DNA from: CADEDH01 sp050330635
Lineage (GTDB): Bacteria > Actinomycetota > Acidimicrobiia > Acidimicrobiales > SZUA-35
Length of the DNA stretch: 64,000 bases
Direction of reading: 5' to 3'
NCBI GenBank assembly: GCA_050330635.1
Contig: JBHJNQ010000004.1
Location: forward strand, 1-64,000
Shown: in pieces, positions 25,619 through 31,680 of the stretch
Position numbering within the stretch: the stretch's first letter is position 1
Layout of the letters: each line of letters starts with the position of its first letter
Notes under the pieces: generated by a model
What the model saw: only the letters and a program-made list of their open reading frames with translations
Told to the model about the DNA's origin: nothing
Databases searched by the model: none
Translations under genes and position numbers: made by a program

Positions 25619-26399
25619 AGCGTGGTGCCCGTCGTTCCCGCCAGGCGTCGTGGCCCTCGGCCCGGTCCTCGGTGAGCGACAGGGCCATGAAGCGGTAGAC
25701 GTCGGCCAGGGCGGCGTCGCCGAGGTTGGGGATGTTCATCCCGCTCGTCAACGACTCCTTGGTCAGCCGGGCGGCGAGCGGTGGCAGGGCGGCCAGATGA
25801 CCGGCCACCTCGGCCACGGTGCGGTCGAAGTCGTCGCCACCGGTGGCCAGCCACTGGGCCACCCCGATGCGGTGGGCTTCCTCGGCTCCCAATGGGAAGC
25901 CGTAGGCCAGTCGGGCGGTCAGCCCCTTGCCCACCCAGCGGGCCACGCGGGGTGCGCCCCCATAGGCGGGGAGGATCCCCAGCGCGGTCTGGGGGAGCCG
26001 CCACTCGGCCCGGTCGGAGGCCACGATGAGGTCGCAGCAGAACGTGACGAGGCAGCCGATGCCGACGGCGTAGCCGTCGACGGCGGCCACTACCGGCTTG
26101 GCGAAGTCGGTCAACGTCTCGAACGGGAGCTGACGGCGGTAGCGGGCCAGGCCCCGCAGGTGGTCGCCCACGTCGGTCACGGCGTGGGTGGCCGGGTCCT
26201 TCAGGTTGGCGCCGGCCGAGAAGGCACCGCCGGCGGGGTCGCCGGTGAGGACGACACAGCCGACCTCGTCGTCCTCCTCGATCTCGGGCAGCAGGTCGCG
26301 CAGGCCCTCGGTGTAGTCGGCGCCCCAGGCGTTGCGGGCCTCGGGCCGGCTGAGGGTGATGGTGGCGACCCCGTCGGCCTTCTCGTAGAGGATGGGCAC
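25605..26399 (-). CDS. Enoyl-CoA hydratase/isomerase family protein
   Basis: 264 residues of the crotonase superfamily. Oxyanion-hole segments are visible as 'GGAFSAGANLKDPA' (about residues 58-72) and 'AVDGYAVGIGCLVTFCCDLIVASDRAEW', followed by 'LPQTALGILPAYGGAPRVARWVG', where the first catalytic Glu of hydratases is often replaced; here 'LGILPAYGG' aligns with LGLxPxxGG. A very strong AAGGAGG precedes the GTG start. It lies just downstream of the acyl-CoA dehydrogenase-like gene on the same strand (55 bp gap), consistent with a small catabolic operon. Confidence 0.9.
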   Translation of the reverse strand: MPILYEKADGVATITLSRPEARNAWGADYTEGLRDLLPEIEEDDEVGCVVLTGDPAGGAFSAGANLKDPATHAVTDVGDHLRGLARYRRQLPFETLTDFAKPVVAAVDGYAVGIGCLVTFCCDLIVASDRAEWRLPQTALGILPAYGGAPRVARWVGKGLTARLAYGFPLGAEEAHRIGVAQWLATGGDDFDRTVAEVAGHLAALPPLAARLTKESLTSGMNIPNLGDAALADVYRFMALSLTEDRAEGHDAWRERRAPRFTGR

Positions 26400-26453
26400 G
26401 TCGACCTCCTTCGTCGGGCCATCGCCGAGCGGGGCGGCCCCGTGGCCCGGACG

Positions 26454-27614
26454 CTACAGGATGGGTTCCTGGGGATCGAGGCCGAGGAGCACCCGCCCCG
26501 CGTCCTCGATGAACTGGGGGGCAACCATCAACTGCTGGGCCACCACGGCAACGTCGCGCCGGGCCTTGCCGATGGGCGAATCCTCCATGTTGGCGCTCGT
26601 GCCGGCGGCGCTGTGGACGAGCTCGACGGCCCGGATCGCCTCCTGGCAGGCGTGAGAGCAGGCCAGGCGGACCAGGGCCCGCTGGCGACGGTCGGCCACG
26701 CCGCCGGCGCAGACCGTGTCCCACATCTCGCCCACGGCGTCGAACACGAAGGCCCGAGCGCTGCGCAGGGCGGCCTCGGCCTGGGCGTAGGCCAGCTGGG
26801 CCCGGGGACGCTCCCGCAGGACCCGGCTGGAGAGTCGGGGTTGCTTGTGCTCGGCCAGCTCGACGAAGGCGTCGAGGGCGGCCCGGGCGATGCCGGTGGC
26901 CACCCCCACCTTGTTGTAGGCCAGGCGGCTGAACGGGGGGAGGCGGTACAGCGCGCCGTCGTGGGCCGGCTTGCGCCCTGCGACCTCGGTGATCATGGCG
27001 TCGGGAACGAACAGGTCGGTGACCGTCACGTCGTGACTGCCGGTGCCCCGCAGGCCGTTCACCCGCCAGGTGTCGAGGATCTCGTAGTCGTCCCGGGGTA
27101 CGAGCACCTCGATGAGACGGGTCGGCTGGCTGCCCTCGACGATGCACTGGCCCCAGAAGATGGTGGCGTGGTGGCAGCCCGAGGCGAACGGCCACCGGCC
27201 GGTCACCAGCCAACCACCCTCGACCGGCCGGGCCCGGCCCTGGGGGTTGAGGGCGCCGCACATCACCAGGTCGGGATGGTCGGCGAAGAGGGCGGCCGCC
27301 ATATCGGAGTCCATGAGGGAGCCACCGATGCCGACGGTCTCGATGCCGATCATGAGGGTCCAGCCGACCGAGCCGTCGGCCTCGCTGATGGCCTCGATGA
27401 CCTCGATGGTGGCGAACGGGTCGGCCTCGGCCCCACCGAAGCAGGCGGGGGCCGCCACCCGGTACAGGCCGGCGTCGGCCATGGCCCGCACCATCGGCTC
27501 GGGCACGTGGCGCAACCGCTGGGCCTCGGGCGCAAGGTCCCGCACCAGGGGCTGCATCGCCCGGGCCGCCGTGACCAGTTCGTGTTCCACCGTCGTGCGC
27601 CTCGGTGTGCTCAT
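26454..27614 (-). CDS. Acyl-CoA dehydrogenase-fold protein, flavin monooxygenase-like (HsaA/group D type)
   Basis: 386 residues from the ATG at 27614. It follows the acyl-CoA dehydrogenase fold: 'AADAGLYRVAAPACFGGAEADPFATIEVIEAISEADGSVGWTLMIG', middle beta domain 'VEGGWLVTGRWPFASGCHHATIFWGQC', and C-terminal helices including 'VELVHSAAGTSANMEDSPIGKARRDV'. The catalytic Glu region of true dehydrogenases is not evident, and the 'GRWPFASG' segment is typical of the flavin-dependent hydroxylase branch (HsaA, HpaB-like). The GTG at 27632 overlaps a TAGCGT that fits a -10 element, so the shorter start is preferred. AGGGGGG precedes the ATG. Confidence 0.8.
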   Translation of the reverse strand: MSTPRRTTVEHELVTAARAMQPLVRDLAPEAQRLRHVPEPMVRAMADAGLYRVAAPACFGGAEADPFATIEVIEAISEADGSVGWTLMIGIETVGIGGSLMDSDMAAALFADHPDLVMCGALNPQGRARPVEGGWLVTGRWPFASGCHHATIFWGQCIVEGSQPTRLIEVLVPRDDYEILDTWRVNGLRGTGSHDVTVTDLFVPDAMITEVAGRKPAHDGALYRLPPFSRLAYNKVGVATGIARAALDAFVELAEHKQPRLSSRVLRERPRAQLAYAQAEAALRSARAFVFDAVGEMWDTVCAGGVADRRQRALVRLACSHACQEAIRAVELVHSAAGTSANMEDSPIGKARRDVAVVAQQLMVAPQFIEDAGRVLLGLDPQEPIL

Positions 27615-27772
27615 CGGCCCCCCTGCGCTCACGCTACTCCCGAGCTCCGACCGCCCGAAATCGCTCGGGAACCACGGTCTCGGCCCTCGGCCGGCGTCAG
27701 GTCGAATCGCCGAAGTCGGGGACGGTCAGGTTGCCGGCCTCGTCGAGGGCGAAACCGGGGTTGACGGTCTCG

Positions 27773-27940
27773 GTGACTCGTCGTGGCCGGCGCATCGCGG
27801 TGACCATCGACTCCGAGGCGTTCGATCGCCTTGTCGAGATCGCTGATGATGTCGACGATCGCCGCGAACTCGACGCAGCAAGGTCCGACGACGACTACGT
27901 CCCGTGGGACGATGTGAAGGCGATGCTGGGGCTCGAGTGA
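27773..27940 (+). pseudogene. Phd/YefM-type antitoxin, probably 5'-truncated or frameshifted
   Basis: From the GTG at 27773 the frame gives 'TRRGRRIAVTIDSEAFDRL' and then an acidic tail ending 'DDYVPWDDVKAMLGLE', matching the second half of Phd-type antitoxins. The expected N-terminal part (residues that normally read like 'LVEEVEAGE') is not in this frame; the +1-shifted frame just upstream gives 'GQVAGLVEGETG', which fits better. This suggests a frameshift near 27765. Its stop lies 25 bp before the RelE-like start. Only 55 residues would be made now. Confidence 0.5.
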
Positions 27941-27965
27941 GCCGATCGAGGTCGCCCGGCGAGCG

Positions 27966-28196
27966 GTGAAGTCGATCGCCAAGCTGCCCCGGCCTGACCA
28001 GCAGAGAATACGTGCTGCGATCGACCTGCTGGCGGCCGAACCTCGGCCGCCAGGCTGCACCAAGCTCGCCGGCGAGGACTCCGTGTACCGAGTCCGGATC
28101 GGCGACTACCAGATCCTCTACGAAATCATCGACGCTCGACTCCTCATCCTCGTCGTTCGGGTTGGCCACCGCCGCGACGTCTACCGCGATCGCTGA
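27966..28196 (+). CDS. RelE/ParE-family toxin, N-terminus probably missing
   Basis: 76 residues from GTG 27966. The core of RelE is plain: 'SIAKLPRPDQQRIRAAIDLLAAEPRPPGCTKLAGEDSVYRVRIGDYQILYEI' and 'ILVVRVGHRRDVYRD', including the Arg/His residues used by RelE-type ribosome-dependent nucleases. The open frame continues upstream as 'PIEVARRAV', which is the usual first strand, but no start codon precedes it before a stop at 27915. So the natural start codon seems lost and any product lacks the first strand. The pair with the damaged antitoxin is likely inactive. Confidence 0.65.
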   Translation: MKSIAKLPRPDQQRIRAAIDLLAAEPRPPGCTKLAGEDSVYRVRIGDYQILYEIIDARLLILVVRVGHRRDVYRDR

Positions 28197-28491
28197 GCAA
28201 GCCAGGTCCGCGAGGCTGCCATTCGACATCGAAGGTGAGCCGGAGCCGATCATCGTCGACCACGTCTTGCCGATCGTCGGCCCGCGAGCCCGCGACTGGC
28301 TGGACGATCTGCGTTTCCCGTGGTCAGCGAGCCCGATCAGGGAGCTGCCAATCGATACACCCCGGTACCGGCGCAAACAAGACTGCAGCCCACCGCGGAG
28401 AAGAGCCGTTGGGTCGCAGATCTCTTGGTGGATTCTTGGTCCGGCTGCTCGTGTGCCCCGGCCACACCGGCTCGGTGAGCATTATCCCTGG
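28197..28491. other. Gene-free region left of the integrative element
   Basis: No convincing gene. It contains two copies of the 16-mer TGGTCAGCGAGCCCGA (28321-28336 and 28489-28504); the second runs into the tRNA-Thr fragment. This looks like DNA shaped by more than one recombination at the tRNA end. Confidence 0.4.
28321..28336 (+). repeat. 16-bp direct repeat, first copy
   Basis: Identical to 28489-28504. Both copies are preceded by a similar T/A-rich TCCC segment, and both resemble the end of tRNA-Thr (AGCCCGA); here the next bases TCAGGGAG differ from ACGGGGAG of the tRNA. Confidence 0.6.
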
Positions 28492-28504
28492 TCAGCGAGC
28501 CCGA
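28489..28504 (+). repeat. 16-bp direct repeat, second copy
   Basis: Second copy of TGGTCAGCGAGCCCGA; its last eight bases are the first bases of the duplicated tRNA-Thr 3' end. Confidence 0.6.
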
Positions 28505-29286
28505 ACGGGGAGTCGAACCCCGGACCTACGCATTACGAACGTGTGATTGAGCGTCGGTTGGGTGGCTGTGGTGGCTGATCTAGCGGGGTTTGCGGGCGAA
28601 CGGAGTCCGGTCGTTCCGGTGTGTTCCGGCGGTTGGCCGGGAGTTGGTTGGATGAATTGTTGGATGGAACTGCGCCCGCCCGCGAAGTGCGAGCTTCTGT
28701 CGAATCGGTGGTCACCGAACCGCTCGAACATCAGCCGTTGCACGACCAGGTACTCGTTGACCGTGAGACAGGCGTCCGCCCCGAGCGCCTTCCGCACGGC
28801 CGGCGCGGTGAGGCCTCGGAGGTCATCGTCGCTCCTTGGATCGGGGCGGAGCAGGAGCACGTAGGCGGCGGCGGGACGCCCTGCCGGCACCAGGCCACCG
28901 ATTTCCACGAAGGGAGCATCCCACCCGTCACCAGCGGCGAACGCGGCGACGAGCTGGGCGAGGTGCTCCTGCTGCCAGACGGTTGGCGGCATCAGCAGCG
29001 CGTCGGTGTACCCGTCGGTGATCGCTGACTCCAGAGCGACAAGCACCTTCGCTCCCATGGCCGAGGCGAATGCGCCCTCGACGCCCGACCTGTCGAAGGT
29101 CGCACTCGAGAAGGCCGTCAAACCGCCGATGTCGTCCGTGCTCGAGAACTCGTACACCGCGGCGACGGTACCGGTCGCCGAGGGAGCGGAGTTGCCGGAT
29201 CTTGCGAAGCTGACCGGCCAGCGGAGGGAGGCGCAGGGATGCCACCAGCGCAGCGTCTGCCGGGCGACACCGACGATCGACGTCAT
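28492..29286 (-). CDS. Hypothetical protein coupled to the DUF3995 gene
   Basis: 264 residues from the ATG at 29286, which overlaps the DUF3995 stop (ATGA), supporting that it is a real second gene of that operon. I do not recognise the family. Visible stretches include 'VAAVYEFSSTDDIGGLTAF', 'AFASAMGAKVLVALESAITDGYTDALLMPP', 'FVEIGGLVPAGRPAAAYVLLLRPD' and 'AVRKALGADACLTVNEYLVVQRLMFERFGDH'. It has no signal peptide or membrane segment and looks like a compact alpha/beta protein. The last 15 or so residues are read through the duplicated tRNA end and into flanking DNA, so the native C-terminus was probably altered by integration. Confidence 0.5.
   Translation of the reverse strand: MTSIVGVARQTLRWWHPCASLRWPVSFARSGNSAPSATGTVAAVYEFSSTDDIGGLTAFSSATFDRSGVEGAFASAMGAKVLVALESAITDGYTDALLMPPTVWQQEHLAQLVAAFAAGDGWDAPFVEIGGLVPAGRPAAAYVLLLRPDPRSDDDLRGLTAPAVRKALGADACLTVNEYLVVQRLMFERFGDHRFDRSSHFAGGRSSIQQFIQPTPGQPPEHTGTTGLRSPANPARSATTATQPTLNHTFVMRRSGVRLPVRAR
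28497..28539 (-). repeat. attL-like duplicate of the tRNA-Thr 3' end (43 bp)
   Basis: All 43 bp are identical to 41468-41510, which cover the 3' acceptor strand, T arm, variable loop and part of the anticodon arm of tRNA-Thr(CGT). Here the copy stops just inside the anticodon loop and the 5' half of the tRNA is missing. Site-specific integrases of the tyrosine family use exactly this part of tRNA genes, so this marks one end of an integrated element. Confidence 0.8.
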
Positions 29287-29738
29287 GACCGGCTCCGACG
29301 GCCGACGGCGACGAGTATCGCCAGGCTGACGCACAGCGGGCTGTACAGGCGGCGGTTCCAGCGCCGGAACGTCGGTGTGGCATCGCCCATGCCGGTGAGA
29401 TCGGCGGCCATGCCACCCACCCCTCGCACCAGCAGCGACGCTGACACGACCGTTGCCATAGTGCGGCTGTGGTCGGTGAGCCGACCGGGGCGCCCGCCGG
29501 TGGCGGTCGCAGTTGCGCCCGCTGCGACCGCGAGCGCAGCGGCGACCGCCGCGCAGGCCGCTCGGCCCGGCATCGGGCGCCGCCCGACAACCAGGTCGGC
29601 GAGCTCGTCCGAGCCGGTCGTCGGCCAGCTCGATCCGGTCGCCCACAGCGCATGGAGCGCCGAGGCGCCGGCGAGCCCCGCCACTGCAGTCGCTCCTGCC
29701 CCGAGCCGCCACATTTCCGTAGGATGCCGTATGTACAT
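29283..29738 (-). CDS. DUF3995 membrane protein
   Basis: 151 residues (143 if the ATG at 29714 is used). Four hydrophobic segments are visible, with the family marks 'GASALHALWATGSSWP', 'ELADLVVGRR', 'VSASLLVRGVGGMA' and the C-terminal 'RRWNRRLYSPLCVSLAILVAVG'. DUF3995 proteins are small four-helix membrane proteins of unknown role. It is divergent from a TetR regulator across a short palindromic operator region, which suggests TetR controls it, possibly as part of a response to a small molecule. Confidence 0.8.
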   Translation of the reverse strand: MYIRHPTEMWRLGAGATAVAGLAGASALHALWATGSSWPTTGSDELADLVVGRRPMPGRAACAAVAAALAVAAGATATATGGRPGRLTDHSRTMATVVSASLLVRGVGGMAADLTGMGDATPTFRRWNRRLYSPLCVSLAILVAVGRRSRS

Positions 29739-29759
29739 GATCCATACGATACCGTACGG
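29728..29759. promoter_or_regulatory. Operator region between DUF3995 and TetR genes
   Basis: CGTATG (29728-29733) and CATACG (29743-29748) form an inverted repeat with 9-nt spacer, and CCGTACGG (29752-29759) is an 8-bp perfect palindrome. The region is AT-richer than its surroundings and lies before both divergent starts, as expected for an autoregulating TetR site. Confidence 0.5.
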
Positions 29760-29763
29760 AAGT

Positions 29764-30342
29764 GTGGATGCACAGGAAACGAGACACGCCAACACCAAGG
29801 TCGGCAAGGACGACTGGACCAGGGCGGCGCTCGAGGTCATCGCGGTCGAAGGCGTCGGCGGAGTCAAGGTCGAGTCGCTGGCCAACCGCCTGGGGATCAC
29901 CAAAGGCAGCTTCTACTGGCACTTCGCCGACCGACAGGAACTCATCCTGGGCGCGCTCGAGCTGTGGTATCAGCTCGCGACCGCTGAGGTCATCGAGCGA
30001 CTCGATCGTATCGACGATCCCGAGCGGCGTCTGCGGGCGCTGTTCGCCGAGTCGTTTGGCGACGTGGTGAACGGGCCCATCGATGCGCTCCTGGTCGGCC
30101 AGGCCGATGACCCTTTCGTCGGCCCGACGGTCGCCCGTGCGACGGCCGAGCGACTCCAGTTCCTGACCAGGACGTATCGTCAGCTCGGGCTGTCACGTGA
30201 ACGGGCAGTAGCGCGTGCGCGCCTGGCCTATGCCGCGTATCTCGGGATCGGTCATCTCCGTCGGATCCCCGGTGGCGCACCGTCGACCGCTCGCCAGGAG
30301 TCGGCTCTCGAGCGCCAGCTCGAGCTCCTCCTGGCGAGATAG
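29764..30342 (+). CDS. TetR family transcriptional regulator
   Basis: 192 residues from the GTG at 29764 (an ATG at 29731 lies inside the operator and is less likely). The TetR HTH is standard: 'WTRAALEVIAVEGVGGVKVESLANRLGITKGSFYWHFADRQELILGALELW'. The ligand-binding half is helical with 'LRALFAESFGDVVNGPIDALLVGQADDPFV' and 'RARLAYAAYLGIGHLRRIPGG'. It probably represses the divergent DUF3995 operon and itself. The ligand is unknown. The 3' end faces an ABC ATPase gene convergently with a weak GCCCG/CGGGC hairpin between them. Confidence 0.9.
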   Translation: MDAQETRHANTKVGKDDWTRAALEVIAVEGVGGVKVESLANRLGITKGSFYWHFADRQELILGALELWYQLATAEVIERLDRIDDPERRLRALFAESFGDVVNGPIDALLVGQADDPFVGPTVARATAERLQFLTRTYRQLGLSRERAVARARLAYAAYLGIGHLRRIPGGAPSTARQESALERQLELLLAR

Positions 30343-30404
30343 CCCGGTCCGACTCGGGCACGGATGCTCCGATCCCGCCGGCGCACCATCGGCTCATCGC
30401 CTAC

Positions 30405-31097
30405 CTACAGGGGCATGGATCGGGGGGCTGGGGCGGTGGTGTGGCCATCGAGCATTCCGATGGATCGGGTGGCGAAGGATGCGGCGCGGGGTTCGTGGGT
30501 GACCATGACCACGGTGTGCCCTCGTTCGGTGAGGGTGTGGAGGGTGTCGAGGATCTCGTCGCCGGTGACGGAGTCGAGGGCGCCGGTTGGTTCGTCGGCG
30601 AGGACGATGTCGGGTTCGTTCATGAGGGCGCGCCCGATGGCGACCCGTTGTTGTTCTCCGCCGGAGAGCTCGTTCGGTGTGTGGTCGGCTCGGGGGCCGA
30701 GACCCACGGTGTCGAGGAGCTCTCGGGCTCGCGGCTCGAGTGAGCGCATGGACTGCCCGCCGAGGACCCCGGGCACCGCGACGTTCTGCCAGGCGGTGAG
30801 GGTGGGGATGAGGTCGTAGAGCTGGAAGATGACGCCGATGTGTTCGCGCCGGAACACGCTCCGGTCGCGGTCGTTCATGGTGGTGAGGTTGTGCCCGGCG
30901 ACGAGCACCGTCCCTGAGGTGGGGGTTTCGATCCCGGCGATGATGTGCAGGAGCGTGGACTTGCCGGATCCGGAGGGTCCTTCGATGGCAACAAATTCGC
31001 CTCGGTCGATGGTGAAGGTGACCCGGCTGACGGCGCGTACCGGCCCGTAGTGGCAGCTGAGGTCGGCGACGTCGACGACGGGCGGCGGCGTGGTCAC
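30405..31097 (-). CDS. ABC transporter ATP-binding protein (MacB/LolD type)
   Basis: 230 residues from the GTG that overlaps the padR stop. Walker A 'IEGPSGSGKSTLLHIIAG', Q-loop 'GVIFQLYDLIPTLTAWQNV', signature 'NELSGGEQQRVAIGRAL', Walker B 'IVLADEPTGALDS', H-loop 'VVMVTHEPRAA'. 'FQxYxLIPTLTxxxN' and 'DEPTGALDS' place it with MacB/LolD/DevA ATPases that work with FtsX-like permeases. The permease encoded divergently at 31681 is the evident partner, so the exporter is split over two divergent transcripts controlled by one PadR operator. Confidence 0.93.
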   Translation of the reverse strand: MTTPPPVVDVADLSCHYGPVRAVSRVTFTIDRGEFVAIEGPSGSGKSTLLHIIAGIETPTSGTVLVAGHNLTTMNDRDRSVFRREHIGVIFQLYDLIPTLTAWQNVAVPGVLGGQSMRSLEPRARELLDTVGLGPRADHTPNELSGGEQQRVAIGRALMNEPDIVLADEPTGALDSVTGDEILDTLHTLTERGHTVVMVTHEPRAASFATRSIGMLDGHTTAPAPRSMPL

Positions 31098-31633
31098 GAG
31101 GCCAGTTCCTGGCCGAGGCGGTCGAGCCGTTCCTGGGTGTGTTCCATCCACTTGATGTCGGCTTCGAGGTGGAAGAGCCGGTAGTCGGCCATGGTGCGTT
31201 CGGCTTCGCCGGTCGCCGTTCGCCGGGTGGACCGTAGGGCGCGCATGTGTTCCATGTGGACCTCTCGTTGGCTGGTGATCACCTCTGCGGCGTCTCGGCC
31301 GCCGAGGAGGGCGAGGGTGATCTTGAGGAACAGCTCACCCTGGGGTGGCTCGTCGGGCGGTAGGGGGGTATCGAGCCAGGTCTCGAGGTCACCGATGCCG
31401 GTCGGGGTGATGGCGTACTGCTTGCGGTCGGGTCCCTGGCCAGCGCTCTCATCGATCAGGGCTACCAGACCGTCGCGGTCGAGTCGGGCGAGCGTCGAGT
31501 AGATCTGGGAGAACCGCAGGGGCCGAAGGGCGGGGAAGCGGCTGTCGTACTCGCGTTTGAGCTCGTAGCCGTGGCGGGGTGCGATGTCGAGGAGGCCGAG
31601 GAGGACGTGCTGGGTGGGAGTTGCCGGCGCCAT
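31094..31633 (-). CDS. PadR family transcriptional regulator
   Basis: 179 residues from the ATG at 31633. The winged-helix domain 'TQHVLLGLLDIAPRHGYELKREYDSRFPALRPLRFSQIYSTLARLDRDGLVALID' is typical of PadR, followed by a wing 'RKQYAITPTGIGDLETWL' and a C-terminal coiled helix domain ('HMEHMRALRSTRRTATGEAERTMADYRLFHLEADIKWMEHTQERL') of the Vir_act_alpha_C type used for dimerisation. PadR proteins control drug exporters such as LadR/LmrR targets. The start sits 7 nt behind a TATAGT that is itself inside the operator, so it should repress its own leaderless transcript. Confidence 0.92.
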   Translation of the reverse strand: MAPATPTQHVLLGLLDIAPRHGYELKREYDSRFPALRPLRFSQIYSTLARLDRDGLVALIDESAGQGPDRKQYAITPTGIGDLETWLDTPLPPDEPPQGELFLKITLALLGGRDAAEVITSQREVHMEHMRALRSTRRTATGEAERTMADYRLFHLEADIKWMEHTQERLDRLGQELAS

Positions 31634-31640
31634 CTCGATG

Positions 31641-31674
31641 ACTATACCAACCTCGTATACCAGGTTGGTATAGT
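31641..31674. promoter_or_regulatory. PadR operator with two divergent leaderless promoters
   Basis: A perfect 13-bp inverted repeat, ACTATACCAACCT (31641-31653) and AGGTTGGTATAGT (31662-31674), around CGTATACC. The outer end of each arm is an extended -10 element (TG-G-TATAGT) pointing outwards: 7 nt then ATG of padR on the left, 6 nt then GTG of the permease on the right. One bound regulator would cover both promoters. Confidence 0.8.
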
Positions 31675-31680
31675 TCGAGG

